Positions 43,701 through 53,992 of a stretch of 64,000 nt of DNA are shown in pieces. The notes below the pieces were generated by a model. The model saw nothing but the letters and a program-made list of their open reading frames with translations. It did no database searches and was not told the origin of the DNA. Numbering within the stretch: position 1 is the stretch's first letter; every line of letters starts with the position of its first letter. Source of the stretch: Gaertneriomyces semiglobifer (taxonomy: Eukaryota > Chytridiomycota > Chytridiomycetes > Spizellomycetales > Spizellomycetaceae). The stretch spans positions 372,001 through 436,000 of the forward strand of contig JAHLKF010000004.1 of NCBI GenBank assembly GCA_025558075.1, written 5' to 3'. A program made the translations under genes and the position numbers.

Positions 43701-44592
43701 GAAATGAAACTCAAACTCGGCAGTTGATGGATGCTTCCCAAACTGGACTCACGTCACGCACGCATACACTCACGTTAGCCTTGCCTTATGAACAGATAGT
43801 AGTGAAGAGGAATATGGCAGAAGACCAGGCCGCATGGCTGAGTACTACTGTTCTCCCGGCGATTTGGGCGAAAAATCCATTTTTCATGCCGGGAACGCGT
43901 GGGCATCGAGGTTTAGTGCGATGCACTCGCGATGAGTGGATGGATTCGGCCTTTCACGCAAGACAATGCGACGGAGCGCGCTGAATATATACGTCTACCT
44001 AGATGTTGTTGTGACAGTTGATGTGGTGTCAATAGATGGACGTGGGTAGCAGGAGACACAACGCGCATATATAATGGACATGCCCGTCCAGCTGGTTGCC
44101 AGTGATGCAAATCACGACAAAAGACGCGTTTTTCTTAGCTGCGGCCACAGGTTTGGACCGTTTGGCGGTTTGCATCCATAGGAATGCGGAGGTTGAGCAG
44201 ACCTCGCCTGTCGATGTCGGGCTGCGAACCGTGAAGAGACGGCAGCAGGAGATCCAAAGCATCGCGCATTTTTCTTTGATATGAGCCGCTAGCGCCAGAT
44301 CCGAATGCAGAAAGTAGCCGTTCTCCAAATTGCTCTCTTGGATATAATTTTCCAGCAAATTGCACACGGCAGCTCTCAAAGACCGGCGCTGGTCATGATC
44401 GCGACAAAGACATTTTGCGACGCGCCACGTTCTCCAAAGACGTCATTCCATTTGCGGTTTATTTTATTTCACATATTCGAGCGAGAAATTCCGACGTCGG
44501 ACACAACCGATCTCGGCTGTTTTTTCTCGACGACAAGTCCGTGTGCGCGGGGAAAATGGCGTGCGACCGATCTACATATACCCGAAATCTCT

Positions 44593-44615
44593 GATGATGA
44601 TGATGATGATGATGC
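44593..44615. repeat. GAT trinucleotide repeat
   Basis: About seven tandem copies of TGA/GAT in the upstream region of the acyl-CoA synthetase gene. Simple tract, no coding role supported. Confidence 0.6.
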
Positions 44616-45020
44616 TGGGGCCCGCAGAGAGAGCGTCCTTGGTTGATCGGTCGGTCTGGCTGGTCGCTGTTCGGGGCGGAGGGCGCGGGAAAAGGTGGAG
44701 GGTGGAGGAGGTCCCCTCCCAAAAAACCGAACGTCTTTTGACGAGTTGCAATTTGGGGAGCAATTTGACGGATTCGGCAAAAGAGATCCCAGTTGCCAAA
44801 GGAAAAAGGGGGCGGATCGTGGGTCATGTGTGCAACGAATGGGCAAATGCAAAATTCAAATCAAATTCGACCGCCCACATGGGTTTGGTGTCCACACGTT
44901 GGATTAGGGGCGGATTCGATAATATGCGCAATTGAACCAGGTCTTGCCTGCCCCTCGTCCTTCCTTCCCTTTTCACATATACAATTTACATTCACATATC
45001 TCCCCGAGGCCAATATACGA

Positions 45021-45032
45021 CACACACACACA
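45021..45032. repeat. CA dinucleotide repeat
   Basis: Six tandem CA units beside a purine-rich run (AAAAGAAGACAAAAAG) in the leader region of the acyl-CoA synthetase gene. Confidence 0.6.
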
Positions 45033-45459
45033 CAAAAGAAGACAAAAAGGTAAGCTTAAGGATCGAGGCTCATCGCAAAGCCGTGGCAGCAGTCCGTCAG
45101 TCGAGAAAGAGACACAGAGTGGACATACGAATTAGATGATCTGCATAGTAACCACCCCATAGTAACGTTTGCGCCGCAAAAGGAGGTTGTTACGTATATA
45201 AAGATACACATACTCATATTCACACGGACCATCCCATCCTCCACATCGCATCCTACGCACACTAAGGCAAAGAGTGCTAGGTCTGCATCTGTGTGTACGT
45301 CCCGTTGTTGTGGGAAGAAAGGCAGCACTGGTAGCATAGATAGATTTAGATCAGAGGGCTGCTTGGGAACCATTGTGGCAAACATACAGTCATCCTCATA
45401 CTTATTCTTATTCTCATACATTACACTTATAGACATCACGGCATATCATATACGCTAAA

Positions 45460-47653
45460 ATGGGCCTCTTGACCGTCACCCTGTGGATGCTGGTCTCCTT
45501 CATCCTGCCCTACATGGTCTTCCGATCATACTTTGGGAAACCTCGCGCCATTCCTTACGGCGCGGCTACTTCCTCACGATCCGCTCCTCGTCGGAACGTA
45601 ACTTCTCAGAAGGAACTCCTCAGCAAGCCCCACCCTGAGGTCTCCACTCTTTATGAGCTTTTGCAGCACAGCGAACGCGTGAATGGTTCGAAACGCTCGA
45701 TGGGCACTCGTCCCATCGTCAGGACCGTCACCGAAGAGAAAGAAGTCACCAAGATGGTGGACGGAGAAAAAGTTACAGAAACGAAGAAATGGAACTTTTA
45801 CGAACTCGGCCCTTACGAGTGGATGACCTTTAGCGAAGTTAGGCGGTGTGTCCTCGACTTTGGGTCCGGACTGAGAAACATTGGCATGAATCCCGGTGAC
45901 AAGATTACTATCTTTGCCGCTACTAGCCGTGACTGGCAGCTCGTCGCTCACGCGGCCTGGTCCCAATCTCTTACCATCACTACCGCCTACGATACACTCG
46001 GCGAGGAAGGTCTCACCTTTTCCCTCAACGAATGTGAAATTGGGACCGTTTTCACCAATGCTGACCTCCTTCGCATGATTCAAAAGATTGCTCCCAACGT
46101 TCCTACCCTTCGCAACGTCATTTACAACGGTGAAGCTGATGAGAAGCTCATCGCCGCCATCACTGAGCAGTATCCTCATCTAAAATTCTTCAAATTGTAC
46201 GATGACATCCGGAAAATGGGCACTGACAAGCCGGTTGATCCCGTGCCTCCCAAGCCAGAAGATATTGCTTGCATCATGTACACCAGTGGAAGCACTGGTA
46301 ACCCCAAGGGTGTTTTATTGGGTCACGATAACTTGGTGGCCGGTGTTGCTGGCGCCAAAAACCTCACCGACGCATTTATCACCAAGAACGAGACCTACTT
46401 GGCTTACCTTCCACTTGCACACGTCTTGGAATTACTGGTCGAGCAACTGTGCCTTTGTGAAGGTGTTGAGATGGGTTACGGTGCTGTGCGCACGCTCACC
46501 GACCAGAGCGTCCGTAACTGCCTTGGTGACATTCGCGAGCTTAAACCCACTTTCATGACTGGTGTGCCGGCTGTATGGGAGTCCATTCGTAAGGCTGTAA
46601 AGGGCAAACTGGCTGAGCAACCTCCCACCGCGCAAAAGATCTTCCAAATCGCATGTGCCTTGAAATGGAAGCTTCTTGAACTCGGTCTTCCTACGACCTT
46701 CTTGGACAAAACAATCTTCAAAAAGATCCGTGATGGAACTGGCGGCAGACTCAAGTTTGCCCTCAGCGGTGGTGCGCCGATGCCAAAGGAAACTCAGAAG
46801 TTCATGACAACTTGTATTTGTATCATTGTTCAGGGATACGGTATGACAGAAACCTGTGCTGCCAGCGCCATCCAGCTCCCTAGCGATCCTTGGATGCTTT
46901 CCCGTGTAGGACCACCTACTGCAGCTGTGGAAATTCTTGTGGCCGCTGTCCCGGACACGAAATACCACCCTACCAACAGCCCTCGTCCTCAAGGTGAAAT
47001 CTGGATTCGTGGACCCACCGTCATGAGAGGGTACTACAAAAACGAGAGTGCGACGCGGGAAACATTGTCCGAAGACGGATGGATGATGACCGGAGATATT
47101 GGTGAGATCCATCCTGACGGGACCATCTCTATCATCGACCGTAAAAAGAATTTGGTCAAATTAAGCAACGGTGAATACGTTGCGTTGGAGCGATTAGAGT
47201 CCCAGTACAAATTCTCGAGCTACGTTCACAACATTTGCGTCTACGGTGATTCCGAGCAGAGCTTTGTTGTCGCCATCATCAATCCTGTGGAAAAGGAAGT
47301 GAGGCGTTTTGCTGAAGAGAAGGGCTTGAGCCAGCCTGATATGGACTTTGATGAGGTGTGCAAGATCAAGGACGTTAAGAAGGAAATCTTGAGGGATCTC
47401 AAGGATGTAGCAAAGAAGGCAGGGTTCAAAGGCGCGGAAATTCTAGGAGGTATATGGCTTGTAAGTGAGCTTTGGACGCCGGAGAATGGATTCTTGGTAA
47501 GTTTTGAGAACACGCGCGCTCGTAAGAGTTCATCTACCAATTCCTAACGTCGAACTTTCATCTTAGACTGCCGCACAAAAATTGAAGCGCGCCGAGATTG
47601 TTGACGCTAACCGCGAGTACATTGACAAAATGTATGCCTCTGGAAGGCGCTGA
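45460..47653 (+). CDS. Long-chain fatty acid-CoA ligase
   Basis: Two exons (45460-47496, 47567-47653) give 707 aa. It activates long-chain fatty acids to acyl-CoA at membranes. An N-terminal hydrophobic anchor (LLTVTLWMLVSFILPYMVF) precedes the AMP-binding domain: linker WNFYELGPYEWMTFSEV, P-loop IMYTSGSTGNPKGVLL, LPLAHVLELLVEQLCLCEG, GGAPMPKETQKFM, GYGMTETCAAS, the TGDIGEIHPDGTISIIDRKK hinge with the Asp and Arg that contact AMP, and KLSNGEYVALERLES (fatty-acid signature region). It is close to Faa1/Faa4 by these features. The short last exon was placed by continuity of LTAAQKLKRAEIVDANREYI, the family's C-terminal helix. Strong codon bias fits high expression. Confidence 0.94.
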
Positions 47654-47997
47654 TGATCCAATTATTGTGTGATGCATGGATACGCATGGATGGATCGTGC
47701 GATGACAGTGAACATGGGGACGTGCCTGAGGCTACCTAGTAGTAGCCTTCCCGCTGGACGCAGCATGGCATTGTGGAGCTTTAGGTTACCTTCTTTTCTT
47801 TATACCTCGCATTCTGTTACCCGTTGAATCGTATTGTTGAGAACTTTGTACTATGTGGTTGATTAAAAATTGCATATATTTACGTAACGTGTTCTGTTAT
47901 GCCAATGTCAAGTTCCTCTCGTTTCCGTCGACAACGATGTATGATGCGAAAGCAAATAAAATACCACCAGGTGGATGATGAGCGATATGTACATGTC
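47654..47997. other. Convergent 3' spacer
   Basis: Between two converging stops. AT-rich near 47860-47890 with AATAAA-like hexamers around 47955; these probably serve 3'-end formation for one or both genes. Confidence 0.4.
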
Positions 47998-49707
47998 CTA
48001 CACGCTACTCTCGCTCTTTTTCTCGGCCTCCTCCGACTGCACTAACACCGTTTCGTGATCATCCCTAACCTGTCGAACTACCCACGTGGGTTTCCCTAAA
48101 GCCTTGCGGATCACAAACTCTGTGCCCGATGCAAGTGCCACGCCGACGACACTCGCCACAAGGGCAATAACAAACGGTGGCCAATCGTACACGAGGTAGA
48201 AATATGTTCGCACTCCCTCTGTAAAGCTTCCCGTCTTGAGAGTTCCAAAAACGGCCACAGAGGCCAACGAAAAGAGACATCCAAAAAGACACGAGTGTCC
48301 TTGAATGTACCCCTCAAGCCGCCGGGACAACCCAAGAAGCATTGGGAGGACGGCGGTGGAAGTGACCATGTTGGTGATCAGATACAACTGAACAATGTTG
48401 TATCCCTGCGTTCCAACAATCATCAACGGGATGTTGAGCAGGACCACGGTAACTCGGGCACCCCACAGCGGGAACTTGGGAAACCCACACGAGATCGCCA
48501 AGGAGACAACCGAATCGGTGATGGCATTTTGAAACGAGTCCACGGCGGATTGATTGAGCGTCACTGCCATGAGCACGACCAGGATGATCACCCAGACATC
48601 CGTGTTCGCTCCACCTTTGGTGAGAAGATGGAAAAACGCGAGATTGGAGTTGTTGTCTTCTGTAAGATAGCCGGCCCAGCCTGCAAGGAAGCCGCCGAAA
48701 CCAAACAGGAAGGCGACCACAATGGCTAAAACCGCACCCATGGAGGCACCCACGCGCAATGCCCGTTTGTCTGCAGACGCCCAAACACGTTGCCTAGAAT
48801 GTAACGAGGTACGTAAGACATCGCGAGGGATAATAACGAACCAATAACGGAAAAACAATGCCTTACCACACTGCGTCGGAGAAGAACGTCGCGGCGGTCA
48901 GTGAGATGAACATCGTAGCGAAGGATGCCCAACCAGTGTAGTTTGCGTCGAGGGTTGGAGGTAATGGTGGCCGCGGACTCGGTAAACGGAATTCAGCAGC
49001 GATGTATATGAATGTCACACAGAGTAAGGACATAATGAATATGCCTTGATACTTGTCCGTGGCGATAGACACATAGAGACCACCTATCGCAGTATAGACC
49101 GTAGTGACGACTCCGATCAAGACAATAGGAATAAGAGGGCTCAGACCGAGGATTCCCTCAAAAAGAGAACCGACAGCAGTGAATTCGGCGGTAAGGTTGA
49201 TGCTCATGTTAAACAACACGATGAGTGTCATGTAGAGCTGAGTCGCGCGCCCATATCGAGTATAAGCGTAATCACCCCAAGACAGGATACGCGGGAAACG
49301 GTCCCGAATGTGTTGCCCAACGAATGCAACCTGCACATCATCGCGTTAACCTGTGAGCGGTGCCACTAAATAATGACAACAAGCAAACTCACCCCGATAA
49401 TGGGAATTCCAACAGCCACAGCATAGCAGATCAAACCAATATAACCAGCGCCATAGATGGGATCGGCGACATACTGTGGCAGGGAAAAAACAACCCAACT
49501 TCCCACTGCACTCGAAAAGAAGCTCCATGCAATCAAAACAGTCGGAATCGATTTTCTAGCCGTTAAGAAGAACTCGGTATCATCCGACTTGTGTTTCGCA
49601 TCTTGTCTACGCCTGTGTGCTATGACCAGAGCATACGCTGCAAATAGCAGCACGGCGGCTATGCTCAATGGCAGACCGACCTTGTTCAACGTCGTCCACT
49701 GCACCAT
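47998..49707 (-). CDS. Sodium:solute symporter family transporter (urea/Dur3-like)
   Basis: Three exons (49707-49393, 49330-48867, 48793-47998) give 524 aa with about 13 hydrophobic spans. The N-terminal half reads FFLTARKSIPTVLIAWSFFS, SAVGSWVVFSLPQYVADPIY, and GLICYAVAVGIPIIG, as in the SSS family. The middle segment AIGGLYVSIATDKYQGIFIM is the family's core motif, with the conserved sugar/sodium region following (TAATFFSDAVWQRVWASADK). Fungal Dur3 proteins take up urea and polyamines; that assignment is only by general resemblance. The tail is charged (EEAEKKSESSV). Introns are 62 and 73 bp. Confidence 0.78.
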
Positions 49708-49986
49708 GTTTCCTCTTGATAATCTAGTGTTGATGCAGTTCTCGTCTCGACCACAAAACTCCTCGCTTTTCTACCCACTAGGCCTACGCCATACCGCCAA
49801 TTTCGAAAAAAAAGGGATCCGTTTGCCAGCTGCTGGCCAGTATCGGACCCATCGTGGCGGGAAAAGGAAAAAATAAAAAAGTCGGACGACGACGACAACG
49901 CGTGGAAGATTTGACAAGGCTCCGGGCGCCGTTTATTCACACAAGATAGGAAGCGAGTTCACAGGACAGGACAGGCTGTGAACGAG

Positions 49987-50517
49987 ATGCTGAAACCAAA
50001 GGTGGTGAATCAAGTGCTCCGGCAGGCTAACACGGGAGGCATCCAGGCTACCTTGTAGGTCGTTCAGTTTGGGCATTGGCAATGCATTTTTCGGATCGGA
50101 TCTCTGACTTCAGAATCATATGATAGGTTACTCACGCCCGAAGGAAACCTAGTGTCCTTTGCTGGCGGCACACAAAAGGATGCTAGGATAACAGCAGCGG
50201 TGGCCAGCAACGTCTGGTCAGCATATGAACGACATGGTGGAATTGGCGCTAACATTGTTGGCGACATCGACTCGACCACCAGAGATGACTTGAAGACGTT
50301 AATAGTGGATTGTGATCAAGGCAAACTATCAGTAGCAAAAGCTAGCAGAATGCTACTTTGCCTAGTTGCAGAAAGAGATGTCGAGATGGGTTTGTTACGG
50401 TTGAAGGTTAGTGGACCAGGGGCGGCCGTGTCCCAACTATTGCTTAACCACCCTTGATACCAGTCAAAGAAAGTCCGAGAGTATCTAGAAGGGCCACTTG
50501 AGACGGTACAAGTTTGA
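49987..50517 (+). CDS. Ragulator subunit LAMTOR2 (roadblock domain)
   Basis: Three exons (49987-50054, 50127-50406, 50464-50517) join to 133 aa. It resembles animal LAMTOR2/p14: MLKPKVVNQVLRQANTGGIQ, LLTPEGNLVSFAGG, DARITAAVASNVWSAYERHG, DLKTLIVDCDQGKLSVAKAS, RMLLCLVAERDVEMGLLRLK, and VREYLEGPL. LAMTOR2 pairs with LAMTOR3 on the vacuole or lysosome surface and is part of the scaffold that recruits Rag GTPases for TORC1 signalling. The 68-bp first exon encodes the N-terminal helix; a plain search would miss both terminal exons. Divergent to the symporter by a 279-bp spacer. Confidence 0.9.
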
Positions 50518-50770
50518 TCTAGGCTACATGAACTCGGACAGAGTCGTGGAATAAATATAGCACAACCCAGGCTCCCCAACTGAAGGCAAGAGTTGCTGAA
50601 CGACATCCCTGTCTTGTTCAAAACGTATTCAGTACAGCGGTACTTCCTACGTACGCACACCTATGTACTACCAAAAACTCTAGCCCGAAGCAGATGCTTC
50701 ACATATTGGCTGCTTGTAATAGAGGAAATATTTCTAAATGCATCCATCACCCATGTCATAATTTATCCAT

Positions 50771-53047
50771 CTACCGCCTGCGTTTTTGCTTGAGAACCGC
50801 TTTCCTGTGCCTTTCCACCTTCTCCACACCAAGAGCTTCCCAACCCCACCAGTTATTAGGTACTAACTTCGTTCTGAGCCTCCGCTGCACTTCTATCAGC
50901 GGATCTTTCGCTGGCCGGGGACATAGCTCGAGTAGTTCCTTTGCGGGGCCCAACTTGCCATCGTCCGCAAGATCGCGGCATTTATCGAGTAGCGCGGGAA
51001 TATCGCGGAACGTCGTGTTCGCTAAGTATGATGGGTATCTGAACGATTGCGCGTCCCGCAGAACTCCAAGTGCTGCATCAATATTCCCTATTCGGGTAAA
51101 GCCGTTGATCATTCGGTGGAAGTTGCGCAACATGAGTCGGCGTCCGCGGCCTTCCTGAGCCCGTATTTCCTCCTTTTCCAATTCTGTGCGTTGACCGCGC
51201 CCATCTACTTCCTTTCCTATCTCTTCTTCGCGTGCGGCATCCCACTCAAGAAGTTTCTTCCAGTATTCTTCACCTCTTTCTCGCATCAATGCTGGTTGCT
51301 TGGTCAGTACCGCTAATAGTTCGGACCGGGCATGACCATCAACTGTTATTCCATATTTGGGATATACGGTGTCCACCACGTCTAAAGCGAGAGGGAACGT
51401 AGCAGACGATGAACGGTAGGCGCAAATAGCAGATAAATACGCCTGTATGTGTGGCCTCTCCATTTTAAGGTCTGCACTCGTGCCGGCAACACTTTCAAAA
51501 TATTGAAACAGTGTTCGCAGTTCGTGCAAAAGCGCGTGAGGTCGATTGTCCTCAGATTGCAATGTTGGAACGCTGCCTTCACTACGGGTTACGCTTGAGC
51601 GATCGCGACCATCATCCGGAGTACCGGAGGTGAGTCTTTCTGCTGAATCTACGCCTGTACGCACATCTTGTGAGATCACGCTGCTATCGCCGGGTGTGGA
51701 GGCAGCCTCGGCCTTCCGTTTCCTTCCAATGCTAATGCCTGCACCCCAGCACTCAAACATTGTTTTGAATGTCACGCTGTCGGGCTGTATGCCTCGTAAC
51801 GCCATATCATTCCATACAAGACGTGCTCTCACGACGTCTCCAACTCGAGCAGCATTTCTCAGTAGTACATTATACGTTTTGAGACTGGGAGAGAACCCTT
51901 CGCCGGCCATTTGTGATAGTATGTCAAATGCCTCAAGGTAGTAATCCTTTCTACTTCCTAACGCCTCAACCAATGAAGTAAACGTCACTTCCGTAGGTGA
52001 GAGATGTCGCTCGGCCATTTCTTGGAAGAGGTCTAATGCCTTTTCTGCGTCCTTGGTCTTGGCGCAAGCGTGAATCATCAGTGAGTACGTTACTTCATCC
52101 GGGGCGGCTATCTCGGAGCGCATGTAATTAAATGTTCGCCATGCACGCTGAATGTCATTGGAATCCACGCATCCTTTGATCAGAGTCGTATATATCGGTT
52201 GCGTGGGTTTCAGTCCTATGCGCTTCATTTCTTCGTAAAGACAAAAGGCAGTTCGTAGATCCTTGCCTTTCACAGCAGAGTGGACAAGAATACCATACGA
52301 AACTTCATCTGGGCTTAGTCCGCTTTCTTTGATGGAATTGAATATTTCCATCATCTTTTCTGAATCGTTGGCTAGACGATACGCGTTCATTAGCTGGTTA
52401 TATGCAACCATATCCGGTTGCATGCCGTTTTGTGCTATCAAATCAAAGGCTTTCTGGGCTTCATCCGGTCTCTTCATGAGAGCATTCACATGGATCACTT
52501 CAGTGATATCAACTAACGAAAGTTTCTGACGACCTTGAGCTAGTTTGCGATCAGTTCGTTCCACAAGTCCTTCTATCCGCTGTTCCCGTTCGGAGGTGCG
52601 GTTCTCAAACTTGAGTTTCAAGCGATAAAGGTAATCGGGATCTAGTTTCAACGCAGACGCAGCACTCGGACCAACCGCAGAAACGCTTTTGGCAGGAGCA
52701 CTCAGTGCCTCAAACAAGTCGTGCATGTCGTCTTCTTCTACAAGAACATCCAATGTCTTCTGTTCTAGTAGGGGTCCTGGAATATCCCGCAGGTGTTTTG
52801 GCTGACGGCGTTTCGGTGGAAGCTTCGGTTCAGCAACCTTAACAGCTGTGGGCTTAACGGCGACAGAAACGTAATTACCGTGGTCATAAGTGGAGTAGGA
52901 GCGAACTGTAGATGGCGCTCGAGGGTTGGGCTTGCGCTCGAAGCACGCTTTACAAAGTAACCCCGGTGAGCCACGATCGGGCAAACGAAGCGTTGAACCA
53001 GGCATCTTGAATGAAAGCCATTGTCCAGTTGGCGTGCGAAGAGGCAT
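50771..53047 (-). CDS. Pentatricopeptide repeat protein, mitochondrial
   Basis: A single exon from ATG 53047 gives 758 aa; the frame stays open to 53296 but the residues before the chosen Met lack a targeting look, while MPLRTPTGQWLSFKMPGSTL and the following Arg/Ser-rich stretch ending VRSYSTYDH look like a mitochondrial presequence. At least seven PPR units are visible around residues 200-430, for example PDMVAYNQLMNAYRLANDSE, SPDEVSYGILVHSAVKGKDL and APDEVTYSLMIHACAKTKDA. PPR proteins bind organellar RNA. A predicted partner RNA cannot be read from the sequence. The C-terminal third is charged and helical (EEIRAQEGRGRRLMLRN). Position 53150 holds a GTAAGT, so an upstream exon is possible. 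Confidence 0.85.
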   Translation of the reverse strand: MPLRTPTGQWLSFKMPGSTLRLPDRGSPGLLCKACFERKPNPRAPSTVRSYSTYDHGNYVSVAVKPTAVKVAEPKLPPKRRQPKHLRDIPGPLLEQKTLDVLVEEDDMHDLFEALSAPAKSVSAVGPSAASALKLDPDYLYRLKLKFENRTSEREQRIEGLVERTDRKLAQGRQKLSLVDITEVIHVNALMKRPDEAQKAFDLIAQNGMQPDMVAYNQLMNAYRLANDSEKMMEIFNSIKESGLSPDEVSYGILVHSAVKGKDLRTAFCLYEEMKRIGLKPTQPIYTTLIKGCVDSNDIQRAWRTFNYMRSEIAAPDEVTYSLMIHACAKTKDAEKALDLFQEMAERHLSPTEVTFTSLVEALGSRKDYYLEAFDILSQMAGEGFSPSLKTYNVLLRNAARVGDVVRARLVWNDMALRGIQPDSVTFKTMFECWGAGISIGRKRKAEAASTPGDSSVISQDVRTGVDSAERLTSGTPDDGRDRSSVTRSEGSVPTLQSEDNRPHALLHELRTLFQYFESVAGTSADLKMERPHIQAYLSAICAYRSSSATFPLALDVVDTVYPKYGITVDGHARSELLAVLTKQPALMRERGEEYWKKLLEWDAAREEEIGKEVDGRGQRTELEKEEIRAQEGRGRRLMLRNFHRMINGFTRIGNIDAALGVLRDAQSFRYPSYLANTTFRDIPALLDKCRDLADDGKLGPAKELLELCPRPAKDPLIEVQRRLRTKLVPNNWWGWEALGVEKVERHRKAVLKQKRRR

Positions 53048-53992
53048 TTTGTGGAAACGACCTGCGTTGGTTGGACAACCCCGATGTCGACGAAATGTTG
53101 GCCAACATAAAACATACATTTTCCGTTGCCATGTCAACAAGCTGAACTTACTATTGAGATTGTCGCTTTGTAGACTGGTTTCAGCAAGAATACTAGGCAG
53201 TACATGTAGAGCTGCAAAAGTGTCCACTCGGCCTAGCAGTTGTACCAACCTGGACTCTCTGTCGGCATATGCTGAGCGGCAGGTTTCTCCTAACATTTCG
53301 ATAGGGATTCATTTGACGGTGTTCGGAGCCCGTGCGTTAACAGGAACTCACATCGCTGTTATGTTGATGCAGACGCAACTCATTCTGGTACTCGCCTGTA
53401 ATGGCGGGCTCTTCATTGGCTATTCTATCAGCAAAGCTTCGGATGCCACTCCGTTCATGCATTGTGCATCCTAGATGTGCTATTGGTACAGTTTTCGCTC
53501 TCTTGCCCGGTGAAGTCCTTCTCGCAGTTACAGTGTACCAATGTTGCTCATTGAATTACGAGTTCTGAGGAGGAGCAGTACATGGGCCCTTTGGGACAGC
53601 ATTTAACTGAAACTACTGGGATATTGGTATGCCGATTGTCTGCAGTGGCCTGAAAAACTTCTCGTGCTCCACCACAGCTGGTGTAAAAGTTCAAGGAAAT
53701 AAAGGCTGCTCATGTTAGCCCATTGATGTTCGATCAAGAACTCAGGGCCATTAGCATGCTTGCTCTCCTGTTGATGGTTGTTCGTTGCGGTTAGTTAAGA
53801 GGTGTTGTGCGAGTCACTTAGTGGCGCGCGATTTCCCCCCAACAAGACGGGCAGACGGCGAACCTTCGACTGAAGTGTCGGTTTCAAAGCTTCTCAAAGG
53901 CGTGGGTTGTGGTTGAAGGGCGATTATGTTGGGTGGTGGTGCCTTAATTCAGAAGATCCCTTTTGAGTCCATCCTATGCCGCGGGCGCCGCC
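53048..53992. other. Divergent promoter region
   Basis: Spacer between the PPR gene and the amino acid transporter. I see no gene; the open minus frame to 53296 and a plus frame to 53474 look incidental. The ATG at 53993 sits in a favourable GCCGCC context. Confidence 0.4.

Larger units (their letters stand above)
43701..45459. other. Long upstream region with simple repeats
   Basis: About 1.76 kb with no confident gene. A 95-codon frame starts at 43697 overlapping the CFAP20DC stop as ATGA, and a minus frame at 44029-44379 (SNLENGYFLHSDLALAAHI) is protein-like; neither matches a family I know. Repeats: a GAT run at about 44593-44615 and a CA run at about 45021-45032. A TATATAAAG lies at 45195-45203. 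A donor GTAAGC at 45050 and an acceptor ending at 45432 could bound a 5' leader intron of the acyl-CoA synthetase gene, in which case the TATA box would be intronic. Confidence 0.45.

Noticed and set aside
45574..47112. Long minus-strand frames inside the acyl-CoA synthetase gene
   Set aside because: Antisense shadows produced by strong codon bias of the real gene.
48295..48784. Opposite-strand and shifted frames inside the symporter
   Set aside because: They mirror the transmembrane coding sequence; the symporter frame has the family motifs.
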